NCBI GenBank assembly: GCA_002347025.1
Contig: DEAE01000012.1
Location: forward strand, 5,960-69,959
Length of the DNA stretch: 64,000 bases
Direction: 5' to 3'
From: Acidobacteria bacterium UBA2990
Lineage (GTDB): Bacteria > Acidobacteriota > Vicinamibacteria > Vicinamibacterales > UBA8438
Shown: piece after piece, positions 1-8,318 of the stretch
Layout: every line of letters begins with the position of its first letter
How positions within the stretch are numbered: the stretch's first letter is position 1
Notes under the pieces: generated by a model
Seen by the model: the letters and a program-made list of their open reading frames with translations, nothing else
What the model was told of the DNA's origin: nothing
Databases searched by the model: none
Program-made: the position numbers and the translations under genes

Positions 1-54
1 CATACCAGCCACAAGAACCAGACCGAACCACACACAAAGCCCCTTGGGTGTCAT
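1..54 (-). CDS. N-terminus of a secreted or membrane protein, cut by the window edge
   Basis: On the minus strand an ATG at 54-52 opens a frame that stays open to position 1, giving 18 residues that begin MTPKGLCVWFGLVLVAGM. One basic residue followed by a hydrophobic run is what the start of a signal peptide or membrane anchor looks like. An AGAAGG purine run lies about 10 bases upstream of the start and could be its ribosome binding site. The rest of the gene is outside the window, so no function can be given. It could be spurious because so little is visible. Confidence 0.45.
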   Translation of the reverse strand, partial: MTPKGLCVWFGLVLVAGM

Positions 55-472
55 TGAATTCAACCTTCTGGGTATCAAGATTCCACCATATTCAGCCCGC
101 GCCCCAAACGATGCACCGTATCGTCCAAGCAGAGCTATTCCCGAGTTCCTAGCGTCGGCCGAATTGTAACCCAATTAGCCAGCCCGAACTACGAGTCTCA
201 CGCAAAGAAATCTCCTAACCGGTTATAGTGTCAGTATGTTGATAGAGGGTCACGGCTCGGCCGTTGAGCAGTTGACCCTTGAAAGCCGACACCGTTCCGG
301 CCTCCAATCCCTAAGAACCAATGTGGCTACCATGATAATCGCCCAGTAGTCTGAGATTGACACCGCAAGGGAGCGACATCTCCCCCAATACCTGAGAAAG
401 CCCACCAGGCGAATCGGGGGCAATGCCGCATTCGTTCTAGAGGGGGCTTTAGGGCAAACCAAGGAACCATCC
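55..472. other. Intergenic region with no recognised gene
   Basis: About 420 bases separate the clipped minus-strand gene from the methyltransferase on the plus strand, so promoters for both divergent genes should lie here. I see no tRNA, riboswitch or convincing ORF. An 82-codon minus-strand frame covering 250-498 has no recognisable motif, is rich in Arg, Leu and Ser, and overlaps the start of the next gene. AAGGAA at 460-465, just before the ATG at 473, is the likely ribosome binding site of the methyltransferase. Confidence 0.5.
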
Positions 473-1528
473 ATGAGCTTCGTTACGCGCTTTGGCATCG
501 ACTTCGCAGAGAGAGGGTGGCTTCCCGACGGTCTCCTGCAGTGGGGAATCCGTCAACTCATAGCCAAACGCCAACAGACGCTTCTATCCAACGACTGCGA
601 GCAAGTGAGACAACTGGAGCAAACATTTATTGCTGGGATGGACAATTCTGTCATTGCAGCACTTCCCTCAAAAGCAAACGAGCAACACTACGAACTACCG
701 GTCGAGTTTTTTGATCAGATACTCGGTCGCCACCGAAAATACAGCTGTTGCTGGTGGCCAGACCATGTACAAAGCCTTGATGCTGCCGAGCAGGCCGCAC
801 TTGAAATCACCTGTTCGCGGGCGGGTATCAGAGAAGGCGCTCGAGTGTTGGAGCTCGGCTGTGGTTGGGGTTCACTTACGCTCTGGATGGCACAGCATTA
901 CCCCACCGCTTCAATAACTGCAGTATCTAATTCCCACTCACAGCGCCAATTTATTTTGAGCGAGGTTGCGCGTTTAGGCCTATCGAACGTTCAAATTGTT
1001 ACGGCTGACATGAACCACTTCAAGACCAGCCAACGTTTCGACCACGTCGTATCCGTCGAAATGTTCGAGCACATGCGAAACTACCGGAGACTATTCAGTC
1101 GCATCTACGATTGGTTATTACCTGGTGGGCAATTCTTCCTGCACATTTTTTGCCACAGAACACAGCCCTATGTATTTACAGACGAGACGACCGACGACTG
1201 GATGGGGCGACACTTCTTTAGTGGCGGAATCATGCCAAGCGACACCCTTCCAATTTATTTTCAAGATCACCTCAAGCTCAAGGAACACTGGAGATGGAGT
1301 GGCAGGCATTACCAGCGCACTGCTGCTGCCTGGGTCCACAATATGGACCGGCACCGTGATTTCATTCTCCCTATCCTAGCCAAAAACTATGGCAGTGGAG
1401 AGGCTCTAGGCTGGCTAATGCGCTGGCGCATGTTCTTTTTGACGTGTGCTCAACTTTTCGGCTGGGATAATGGCCAAGAGTGGTGGGTAAGTCACTACCT
1501 CTTCGAACGACCCAGACACGTAGCCTAA
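473..1528 (+). CDS. Cyclopropane-fatty-acid-synthase-like SAM-dependent methyltransferase
   Basis: This 351-residue protein resembles the cyclopropane-fatty-acyl-phospholipid synthase / coclaurine N-methyltransferase-like group of class I SAM-dependent methyltransferases. The family's N-terminal signature is present: a YELPVEFFDQIL segment near residues 73-84 followed by YSCCWWP (90-96). The SAM-binding loop ELGCGWG lies at 127-133, and SVEMFEHM follows about 60 residues later. Members transfer a methyl or methylene group to lipids or small amines; the substrate cannot be told from sequence. The protein lacks a signal peptide and should be cytosolic. The ATG at 473 has an AAGGA ribosome binding site. 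It stands alone, and the convergent gene downstream ends 67 bases away. Confidence 0.85.
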   Translation: MSFVTRFGIDFAERGWLPDGLLQWGIRQLIAKRQQTLLSNDCEQVRQLEQTFIAGMDNSVIAALPSKANEQHYELPVEFFDQILGRHRKYSCCWWPDHVQSLDAAEQAALEITCSRAGIREGARVLELGCGWGSLTLWMAQHYPTASITAVSNSHSQRQFILSEVARLGLSNVQIVTADMNHFKTSQRFDHVVSVEMFEHMRNYRRLFSRIYDWLLPGGQFFLHIFCHRTQPYVFTDETTDDWMGRHFFSGGIMPSDTLPIYFQDHLKLKEHWRWSGRHYQRTAAAWVHNMDRHRDFILPILAKNYGSGEALGWLMRWRMFFLTCAQLFGWDNGQEWWVSHYLFERPRHVA

Positions 1529-1594
1529 TGCCCGTAGACTCGGCGGTAGGACAGAAATACCACATATCCTGCATTAAGAGTGGTCCCCCAGTGC

Positions 1595-3460
1595 CTAGCG
1601 GATGGCGGAACGACTCAGACCATGCCCGCTAGGAAACCGGTCGCCGAGTGCGATTGGAAGACGTCCTGTGATTGGCACCTCACCGGCAATAGCACGAACC
1701 GCCGACACTTCCGCAACATCGTACAAGTCGTAGGTCAACAAGGCCGCTGGCAACTCTGGCAAGGCCGTAGCCACATAAGGATTACCAAAGAACACTGTGA
1801 CAAATGGCTGCTCTTGGAGCTCTGTCTGTCTGGCCACACGGCGCAGCAATCGCACAACCCCGTCATTTAAGTCCATCCGCCCACTGAAGGAAGCAGCCCG
1901 GACAAAGACCGCTGCGATCACTGCATCATAACGTTCTGCGCTCGCTCCAATCAGATCAAGCTCAGCAGGAGAAGTCTGGTCTGAAACCTCCACTGCCGTT
2001 ACATTAGGCCAACGCCGCTCAAGCTCAGGCAAGAAACTCCGGCTCGGCGCTCCGTTACCCCAACCCGAAGGATAATCCAACACTGAAAGGTAGAGTATGG
2101 AGGCCGGTCCAGAAAGTCGCAGTGGCACGTCCATGCGATCATCCTTGATCAGTGTCATGGCTCGCCGACTCACTTCTGCAGCCACCGCTAGGTGAGCTCG
2201 GCCCCCGACAATACCTGGTACATCATCGAGGTTCACGGCTCGACTACGGTGCAATCCCAATTTCATTTTCGCCTCGAGGATACGGCGTACAGACTTATCG
2301 ATCTCGGACTCTGAAAGTATTCCCTGGGAGACCGCCTGCCTTAATCCCTCGAACACAGCGACATCATCTGGGGCATGCACAACAACATCGTGACCCGCAG
2401 ACACCGCCTGAACAGCTGCTTCAACAGTTGTCAGCCGGCCGGTTACGGCGCGCATCCTCATTGAGTCAGTGAAAACCAACCTATCAAAGCCCAATTCCTC
2501 ACGGAGTAAACCGGTCACAATTCGATGACTTACAGTAGCTGGTCTTCCCAACTCGGGCTCCAAGCCAGGTAGTTCAATGTGCGAAGTCATAACGGCCCCA
2601 GCTCCAGCCTCGATACCTGCCCTAAAGGGAGGCAACTCAACCTGTTCAAGCCGACTGCGCGGATGATTGATGAGTGGCAGTCCAAGGTGCGAATCGATGT
2701 TGGTGTCCCCATGGCCCGGAAAATGTTTGACCGTAGCGATCATGCCACCATGATTAAGACCCTTCACATAAGCGGCCACAAACCGAGAAACCACGTCAGA
2801 ATTTTCACCAAAAGATCGGGTGTTGATCACTGGATTGCGAGGATTGTTGTTGACGTCAGCCACAGGTCCAAAATTCACATGGACACCAAGTGCCAGACCT
2901 TCAACAGCCGTGATTCGTCCAGCCTCAAAGGCCAGTCGTTCATCGCCAGCTGCGCCAAAAGCCATCGCTCTGGGGAAGGTCGTCGCACCCCTGATACGAA
3001 AACCGACACCGGTTTCAAAGTCAGCCGCGTTCAAGAGCGGAATTGACGAAACACTTTGAAGCCGATTAGCCAGTGAAGCTCCGGATAAAGGATCACCTAA
3101 AGTCGACCGTGAATAACCAGCATTGAGCAACACATCAGGAGCCGCTTGCCGCCCGCCAAACAATAAGAACCCACCGACATGCTGCTCACGCACCAGGGAC
3201 GCTAGTTCATCAAATCGCTCACTATCATCGCTAAGGTAGGTTGATCGGAACGACGGCATTATGAGCTGACCGACCTTCTGATCAAGCGTCATCACAGCAA
3301 TGGTCGAATCCACCCAAGTAGAACCCTCGGCGCCTGGCTGCGACGATGTCACAGTGGTAACTGCCGCTACAACGGCTAAACTACTTAAGATCGAAACGAT
3401 TATTTTGTTGGCCACGTATTGGATAGTAAAACAAACCTTTCGCAGTAAACCAGATATCAT
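1595..3460 (-). CDS. Glycoside hydrolase family 3 protein (beta-N-acetylhexosaminidase-like)
   Basis: This 621-residue protein has an N-terminal hydrophobic segment (about residues 17-38) that should act as a signal peptide or anchor, then a GH3 catalytic barrel. The NagZ-type motif KHFPGHGDT lies at 245-253 and the nucleophile motif FTDSM puts the catalytic aspartate near 332. Bacterial NagZ enzymes of about 340 residues are cytosolic and trim GlcNAc from anhydro-muropeptides. This one is longer, carries a C-terminal alpha/beta domain like larger GH3 enzymes, and is predicted to be exported, so it may act on peptidoglycan or chitin fragments outside the cytoplasm. Its start lies only 8 bases from the divergent mogA start, so its promoter must lie within mogA unless translation starts further downstream. 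Confidence 0.85.
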   Translation of the reverse strand: MISGLLRKVCFTIQYVANKIIVSILSSLAVVAAVTTVTSSQPGAEGSTWVDSTIAVMTLDQKVGQLIMPSFRSTYLSDDSERFDELASLVREQHVGGFLLFGGRQAAPDVLLNAGYSRSTLGDPLSGASLANRLQSVSSIPLLNAADFETGVGFRIRGATTFPRAMAFGAAGDERLAFEAGRITAVEGLALGVHVNFGPVADVNNNPRNPVINTRSFGENSDVVSRFVAAYVKGLNHGGMIATVKHFPGHGDTNIDSHLGLPLINHPRSRLEQVELPPFRAGIEAGAGAVMTSHIELPGLEPELGRPATVSHRIVTGLLREELGFDRLVFTDSMRMRAVTGRLTTVEAAVQAVSAGHDVVVHAPDDVAVFEGLRQAVSQGILSESEIDKSVRRILEAKMKLGLHRSRAVNLDDVPGIVGGRAHLAVAAEVSRRAMTLIKDDRMDVPLRLSGPASILYLSVLDYPSGWGNGAPSRSFLPELERRWPNVTAVEVSDQTSPAELDLIGASAERYDAVIAAVFVRAASFSGRMDLNDGVVRLLRRVARQTELQEQPFVTVFFGNPYVATALPELPAALLTYDLYDVAEVSAVRAIAGEVPITGRLPIALGDRFPSGHGLSRSAIR

Positions 3461-3468
3461 CTGCGCTA

Positions 3469-3972
3469 ATGAGCCACACCGAACACCGCGCCTCGGCCCC
3501 AGACCATATCCGTTGCTACGTCATCACCGTAAGTGACACACGGACCGAAGCCACCGACACCGGTGGCAAATTGTTGCGCGAACTGTTGATTAAAGAAGGT
3601 CACAGAATAGTTGGGCACACGATTGTCCGAGACGAACCCGCAGTTCTGCGAACAGCTATCGAGCATCAACTGACCGCGAGCAATGTGCAGGTCATCATCA
3701 CGACCGGAGGGACAGGAATCAGCCGACGAGATGGCAGTTATGAAGTCGTTACTGAACTTCTCGAGAAAAGCCTGGACGGATTCGGTGAGCTATTTCGATC
3801 GTTGAGTTTCACCGAAATTGGTCCATCGGCAATGTTGTCTCGAGCATGCGCTGGAACAGCTCAAGGCAAAATCCTGTTTTCGCTGCCAGGGTCGAAAAAT
3901 GCAGTGCGCCTTGCACTGACCGAACTAATACTCCCAGAACTGGGTCATCTCGTAAGAGAGGTCACACGGTAG
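3469..3972 (+). CDS. mogA: Molybdopterin adenylyltransferase, MogA/MoaB family
   Basis: This 167-residue protein adenylates molybdopterin, activating it for molybdate insertion by MoeA. The MoCF-biosynthesis fold is recognisable from VSDT near residue 21 and the signature TTGGTGISRRD at 78-88. The length is normal for the MogA/MoaB family. The stop is followed two bases later by the start of moeA, so the two are almost certainly one operon that runs the last two steps of molybdenum cofactor assembly. There is no Shine-Dalgarno sequence before the ATG; a -10-like TATCAT ends 8 bases upstream (3455-3460), which would fit a leaderless transcript. MogA and MoaB proteins are hard to separate from sequence alone. 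Confidence 0.9.
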   Translation: MSHTEHRASAPDHIRCYVITVSDTRTEATDTGGKLLRELLIKEGHRIVGHTIVRDEPAVLRTAIEHQLTASNVQVIITTGGTGISRRDGSYEVVTELLEKSLDGFGELFRSLSFTEIGPSAMLSRACAGTAQGKILFSLPGSKNAVRLALTELILPELGHLVREVTR

Positions 3973-3974
3973 AT

Positions 3975-5198
3975 ATGTCCGGCACCAAGATGCGTCCGAT
4001 CAGAGACACGATACCCATCGAGCAAGCCTTAAGGCTAGTCCACGATGCCGCAGTGCCGCTCAGCAAAACAGAAACAGTCGGCCTGGATGAAGGGGTCGGC
4101 CGCGTGCTGGCTGGTTCAATACTGGCTACCCGTGACGTCCCACCATTTAACCGAGCCGCAATGGATGGTTACGCTGTCATTGCAGAAAACACCTTCGGCA
4201 CAAGCCGCATGGAACCACACCTACTGACTTGTGTCGAAGCTGTACACACAGGTGAAGTACCATCGAAAAAGCTCGAGCCTGGCCAGTGCACCCAAATAGC
4301 AACTGGGGCACCTATGCCAAACGGTGCCGACGCAGTAGTAATGGTCGAAGAAACCGATCGACGAAGCAACAACAAGATCGCGATCTTTGCCCCTGTCTAC
4401 CCACGCCAGCACGTCGGTCGTCAGGGAGCTGATATCACGAATGGTACCCAAGTACTCCACCAAGGAGACTTATTAACTCCAAGTAGGATCGGGTGTATCG
4501 CGGCACTGGGAATAGACAAGTTCGAGGTCTACACCAAACCGCGGGTTGCCATTTTATCTACCGGCAATGAAATAGTTGCTCCAGGACAGCCATTAGATTT
4601 AGGTCAAATCTACGACATCAACCGCTTCACACTAGGCTCGGTCATCAAGGAACACGGCGGAATTCCTGTAGCTTGCCCCACAGTGCCAGACACTCTTGAT
4701 GACTTAATTGAGACCGTTGATACATGTTTGGACAACGACATCTTAGTTTTTTCAGGCGGTAGCTCTGTCGGGGAACGAGATCTCACACTCGATGTGATCA
4801 GACACAGAGGAGAAGTACTTTTCCACGGAATCGCCGTAAAACCTGGCAAGCCAACCGCATTCGGTGTAATCGACGGAACCCCTGTACTCGGCATGCCCGG
4901 ATACCCTACGTCCTGCCTCTCAAATGCCTATATGTTGCTAATCCCAGTTCTCCGGCAATTAGCCCATCTTCCCGTGTTCCACTTTCGTTCAAAATCAGTT
5001 CCTGCTGCGGAAAGGATCGTCTCGACAACCGGGCGACATCAGTTCTATACCGTAAAGATTGTTGATGGGGAAGCTGTACCGGCCTTCAAAGCCTCCGGGG
5101 ACATCACTAGCATGTCGCAGGCCGATGGCTATATCGAGATAACAGCTCAGACCGACATCGTGGAGAGGGGGGAAATCGTTCAGGTGAAGCTATTTTAG
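3975..5198 (+). CDS. moeA: Molybdopterin molybdenumtransferase MoeA
   Basis: This 407-residue enzyme inserts molybdate into adenylated molybdopterin to give the active cofactor. The PPFNRAAMDGYA motif typical of MoeA is at 56-67, SGGSSVGERD at 260-269 and MPGYPTSCLS at 307-316; length and domain order (MoeA N-terminal, MoCF-binding, C-terminal) are standard. I chose the ATG at 3975, two bases after the mogA stop. The frame is open further upstream, but that part overlaps mogA and is unlike the family. A second ATG at 3990 is also possible. The 3' end overlaps the convergent zinc-ribbon gene by 4 bases. With mogA it forms a molybdopterin operon; the earlier moa steps are outside the window. 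Confidence 0.93.
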   Translation: MSGTKMRPIRDTIPIEQALRLVHDAAVPLSKTETVGLDEGVGRVLAGSILATRDVPPFNRAAMDGYAVIAENTFGTSRMEPHLLTCVEAVHTGEVPSKKLEPGQCTQIATGAPMPNGADAVVMVEETDRRSNNKIAIFAPVYPRQHVGRQGADITNGTQVLHQGDLLTPSRIGCIAALGIDKFEVYTKPRVAILSTGNEIVAPGQPLDLGQIYDINRFTLGSVIKEHGGIPVACPTVPDTLDDLIETVDTCLDNDILVFSGGSSVGERDLTLDVIRHRGEVLFHGIAVKPGKPTAFGVIDGTPVLGMPGYPTSCLSNAYMLLIPVLRQLAHLPVFHFRSKSVPAAERIVSTTGRHQFYTVKIVDGEAVPAFKASGDITSMSQADGYIEITAQTDIVERGEIVQVKLF

Positions 5199-5659
5199 CG
5201 TTTTCCGATCTTTCGCTCGTATTCAGGCTCAAGCAGGTCGGCCGTGTGGAGTTCGAACGGACCGGCGGTTCGTTCGTAGTCGCCGCGAAACTCGGCAAAA
5301 CATCGGTAGCAAACAGTCAGATCACTCAGTCGCCTGTAAATAGCAAGATCAACCAAAGTAGCTCCGGCCAAAATACCATAAGCAACTAGATCGAGACCGA
5401 AGTAATAGAATCCGGCACTAATCAAGGCACCTAACACAACAATCGTGACCCCAACCTTGGGATCGAAATCTTTCCGCAGGTAAAAATCTCCCCCCCGACA
5501 AACTGGACAACACTCAACCAGGCGGTCCTCGAGAACCGCATCGGAAAATTTGAGAATAAAGGATTCGCGGCAACGGCCACATTCAATCTGAACCGGACCT
5601 GGTGAAGGTGTCACCGGTAGTGCACTCCCACACTCATGGCAACGAACCGTGACTTCCAT
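5195..5659 (-). CDS. Unknown zinc-ribbon protein with two membrane segments
   Basis: This 154-residue protein is not recognised. It carries four paired-cysteine motifs: C7/C10, C27/C30, C51/C54 (with an extra C50) and C117/C120. They should form two zinc ribbons, one from the first two pairs and one from the last two. Between pairs three and four are two hydrophobic stretches (about 68-87 and 89-106) that look like a membrane hairpin, so both ribbons should lie on the same side, probably the cytosol. A GGAGGT ribosome binding site (plus-strand ACCTCC at 5681-5686) supports the start. It overlaps the end of moeA by 4 bases in a convergent arrangement, which implies no functional link. Its role is unknown. 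Confidence 0.6.
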   Translation of the reverse strand: MEVTVRCHECGSALPVTPSPGPVQIECGRCRESFILKFSDAVLEDRLVECCPVCRGGDFYLRKDFDPKVGVTIVVLGALISAGFYYFGLDLVAYGILAGATLVDLAIYRRLSDLTVCYRCFAEFRGDYERTAGPFELHTADLLEPEYERKIGKR

Positions 5660-5745
5660 CTCTGACTTTTACCTCCTATATGATCCAGAATTGAGAGCAA
5701 CGCACGCCAAGCTTGTTCCAACGCCCTTACCCTGATGAATACTAT

Positions 5746-6552
5746 TCATAGCGGTACTGTCGTAGCCACCAGTAGATATTTGGCAAGTACCTCACCAACA
5801 ATGACCGTGAAAAAATCTACATAGAGAATCCCGGTAGCTGATTGAGTGGACTGAATCTTGGCTGTTTCCCAAGTCATATAGGCTAGAACGACCGGACCAA
5901 GCAAGCCAAATAAAACTCGCTGCCAAAAGAAAACACCATCTATTGAAAAGATGTAGCCGTTAAAGCTTCCCCCAGGTATTTCAATAACCTCAATCGCCCA
6001 CCACACAGCCAGCCCTACAACCAGAATTCTTAAAGCGGTTGAACCGATATGAAACCGAACAATAGCCTGTAATAGAGAAACGTCCATTGAAGGAAGCACC
6101 AGATACCAGTGCCCTAAAATCATCGCGGTCGACGTACCTCCAAGCAACGCAACCGAACTGACAAAGCTAGCAATTGTGAGGGCTATTACCAGCAAGCCAT
6201 CACTTGGAGCTGCGGCAACCGCCTGGCTAATGAGCGCCAAGGCACCAGAACACACGGCAAGCCAAAGCCAAAGGGGGCGCAGCCAAGCCAAAACCCGACC
6301 AATCGTCACCCAGTAGATAAGAATAGCGCCGGTCGCCACCACGAGTAACAGCAGCGCCAAACCGTGCCGCTCAGAGCCCAACGCCACAACGTCCGGACGC
6401 ATCGCCATCGCCGCGAGTAACAAAACAGCAGCAAACCCTGCATTAAATCGGAAGAATTTCACTCCAGCAGTCTTGTCTACTAGCAACAAAGAGAAAACAA
6501 TTCCAAGCCCTAGATGGGCGAGAAACAGGAACAACACAAAGGAGAGTGTCAT
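5746..6552 (-). CDS. Polytopic inner-membrane protein of unknown function
   Basis: This 268-residue protein is almost entirely hydrophobic, with about eight predicted membrane helices and short loops. It begins with MTLSFVLFLFLAHLGLG, which is an uncleaved first helix rather than a signal peptide. Histidines inside helices (H13, an LGHWYLVLP segment around the middle, and an RFHIGS segment) could bind haem or a metal, but this is a guess. No transporter signature was recognised. It lies 86 bases upstream of the zinc-ribbon gene on the same strand and could be cotranscribed with it. There is no strong Shine-Dalgarno sequence in front of the ATG. Confidence 0.6.
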   Translation of the reverse strand: MTLSFVLFLFLAHLGLGIVFSLLLVDKTAGVKFFRFNAGFAAVLLLAAMAMRPDVVALGSERHGLALLLLVVATGAILIYWVTIGRVLAWLRPLWLWLAVCSGALALISQAVAAAPSDGLLVIALTIASFVSSVALLGGTSTAMILGHWYLVLPSMDVSLLQAIVRFHIGSTALRILVVGLAVWWAIEVIEIPGGSFNGYIFSIDGVFFWQRVLFGLLGPVVLAYMTWETAKIQSTQSATGILYVDFFTVIVGEVLAKYLLVATTVPL

Positions 6553-6787
6553 GAGATATGTCCTGGGACGGTAGCAGGCTGATTAGGTGGTAGCTACGGT
6601 CACCACCTTCCGAGTGATGATTCTTAAGAACGGTTCAAACAGCAATTTCTTCAACCTAGGACGGACCATCATACTAAGTTCTGGTCGGATAAGCGTCGTT
6701 GCGACTCAGCGACCATGCGAGACCTGCAACAACAGTAAATTCTTATTTCTATTGAAGGCCAGAATCTCTCAACTGAACCTGGAGGAT

Positions 6788-7882
6788 TCAAACTGATATG
6801 ACATTGTAGAGCGTGTCTCGTTCGACCGGTTCACGACCGGCGACCAGAATCAGCTGACTGATATCATCAGTCGTCAATGCCTCTGGGGTCCGTGCACCAG
6901 CCATATGGTAAATTTGCTCTTCTTGGACGGTACCATCGAGATCATCCACCCCGAACCAAAGAGCCGTCTGCGCCGTCTCGACACCAGTGGCGATCCAAAA
7001 AGCTTTAATGTGAGGCACATTGTCAAGCATAAGGCGCGCAATGGCATGGACCCTGAGTGTGTCCGCAGCAGTAGGGGCCGGTAGCTTACTCATCTTGTTG
7101 TTGTCTGGGTGAAAAGCCAGCGGAATAAATGCCTGAAATCCCCCAGTTTCATCTTGCAGTGCCCTAGCTCTGAGCATATGGTCAACCCGCTCACCAGTCG
7201 TTTCAATATGACCGTAGAGCATAGTCACATTGGACCGCATCCCCAGTCGATGAGCGATGCGATGGATATCTAAATAGCGATCGGTACCACACTTGTCATG
7301 ACAGATTTTTCGACGTACGCGCTCGGCAAACACCTCAGCCCCACCACCCGGTAACGAATCGAGCCCGGCGGCCATTAGCTCGCGCAATACCTCCTCATCC
7401 GTCCGCCCATACAAATCAGCAAAAAAAGCAATCTCGACGGCCGTAAAACACTTGAGATGTACATCCGGACGAATCCGCTTAAACCCACGCAGTAGATCGA
7501 GATAATAATCGAATGGAAGATCTGGATGCAGGCCGTTGACAACATGTACCTCTGTTAACGCCTGATCCTGACGAGCCCTCAATTTTTCCCAGACCTGCTC
7601 CAAACTCAAGGTATAAGCACCGTCATCACCCGGTTTAAGTCTGGCGAAGGCGCAGAAAAGGCAACTCGCCACGCAGACGTTAGTTGCCTCAATACGGATG
7701 TTGTGATTAAAAAATGTCCGGTCGGCATGTCGCTTTTCACGCTCCCGGTTTGCCAACCAGCCAACCGCTAGCAAATCACGGCACTCAAACAGCCTGACAC
7801 CGTCATCGAAATTAAGCCTGATCCCAGCGACGAGTTTTTCACTGATATCGATCAACCCGCTCTGGATAAGTCGTTTCTGCAT
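6788..7882 (-). CDS. mqnE: Aminofutalosine synthase MqnE (radical SAM)
   Basis: MqnE joins a radical derived from S-adenosylmethionine to 3-[(1-carboxyvinyl)oxy]benzoate to make aminofutalosine, an early step of the futalosine route to menaquinone. The 364-residue protein has the radical-SAM cluster ligands C70, C74 and C77 (CVASCLFC) and the MqnE-type segments HVVNGLHPDLPFDYY, GGGAEVF and FIPLAFHPDNN. The related MqnC and CofH enzymes share this layout, but GLHPDLPF and the overall sequence favour MqnE. It lies alone on the minus strand, and its upstream region is shared with the divergent cobalamin riboswitch locus. Other mqn genes are not in the window. The enzyme points to menaquinone-based respiration. 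Confidence 0.88.
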   Translation of the reverse strand: MQKRLIQSGLIDISEKLVAGIRLNFDDGVRLFECRDLLAVGWLANREREKRHADRTFFNHNIRIEATNVCVASCLFCAFARLKPGDDGAYTLSLEQVWEKLRARQDQALTEVHVVNGLHPDLPFDYYLDLLRGFKRIRPDVHLKCFTAVEIAFFADLYGRTDEEVLRELMAAGLDSLPGGGAEVFAERVRRKICHDKCGTDRYLDIHRIAHRLGMRSNVTMLYGHIETTGERVDHMLRARALQDETGGFQAFIPLAFHPDNNKMSKLPAPTAADTLRVHAIARLMLDNVPHIKAFWIATGVETAQTALWFGVDDLDGTVQEEQIYHMAGARTPEALTTDDISQLILVAGREPVERDTLYNVISV

Positions 7883-7962
7883 CGTCCAACACTCTCAAGA
7901 GTTATCGTATGTCGGACAGCCCATAGCGGGCAACCGAGAGACGAGCGAGGCATTTGGGTAGA

Positions 7963-7971
7963 TGCTATAAT
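7963..7971 (+). promoter_or_regulatory. Extended -10 promoter for the cobalamin uptake locus
   Basis: TGCTATAAT at 7963-7971 is a perfect -10 hexamer (7966-7971) with the TGn extension, which compensates for a weak -35. It would start transcription near 7978, just before the first conserved stem of the cobalamin riboswitch. The position fits well, but no -35 element is clear. Confidence 0.6.
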
Positions 7972-7984
7972 CTGGACTATCAGT

Positions 7985-8175
7985 AACGCTTCCCGGTGGC
8001 CAAGGGAAGTGGGTGTGAATCCCACACGGTCCCGCCACTGTAAGCGGGGAGCGGTCCGGCATCTTGGTGATCCCTGCGATCGGCCTAGCCAATTCAAGGA
8101 AATCACCCGTCACTGTGCCTCTGGCACGGGAAGACGCGCCCGGTCCGTGTTGATCCGCAAGTCAGGAGACCTGGC
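7985..8175 (+). promoter_or_regulatory. Cobalamin (adenosylcobalamin) riboswitch
   Basis: The region carries the family's hallmark sequences in the right order: GGGAAGTGGGTGTGAATCCC, then ACGGTCCCGCCACTGTAA (the B12 box GCCACTG within it), a GGGGAGC segment, a variable arm, CACGGGAAGACG, and GATCCGCAAGTCAGGAGACC near the 3' end. Cobalamin riboswitches usually lower expression of B12 uptake or synthesis genes when the coenzyme is abundant. Here the element sits directly before btuD, the first of four B12 uptake genes. Two weak hairpins follow (CTCCC..GGGAG at about 8190-8212 and GGCG..CGCC at 8216-8233). No U-rich terminator is obvious, so control may act on translation. Confidence 0.93.
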
Positions 8176-8243
8176 CTTCGGGTTCGTTCCTCCCGCCCAT
8201 CTTGGTGGGGAGAAAAGGCGCGTGGATACGCCAAAAGGAATCG

Positions 8244-8318
8244 ATGCCGGTCATTTCCCTTTACAGTTCTCATTTCATCAGTGCCCTCCAGAGGGAGGCC
8301 CAAGCTGCTTCGCGCTAA
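8244..8318 (+). CDS. Possible 24-residue leader peptide overlapping the start of btuD
   Basis: An ATG at 8244 is preceded by AAAAGGAA (8233-8240) at good ribosome-binding distance and opens a 24-codon frame ending in TAA at 8316-8318. It lies after the riboswitch and overlaps the first codons of btuD in another frame. The peptide has no recognised similarity. Its use may be translational coupling of btuD to riboswitch state, or it may be a chance frame with a chance Shine-Dalgarno sequence. Confidence 0.3.
   Translation: MPVISLYSSHFISALQREAQAASR

Noticed and set aside
250..498. 82-codon minus-strand frame in the left intergenic region
   Set aside because: No motif, and it overlaps the start of the methyltransferase gene; treated as chance.
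1885..1905. GGAAGCAGCC, as found in SRP RNA
   Set aside because: It is inside the GH3 coding sequence, and the flanking bases do not fit the SRP RNA fold.
2579..3046. 155-codon open frame on the plus strand
   Set aside because: It is antisense to the GH3 catalytic domain and has no recognisable features.
6628..6644. AACGGTTCAAACAG, which also occurs near 30093
   Set aside because: A single 14-base exact match is expected by chance in 64 kb, and neither copy is near a shared feature.
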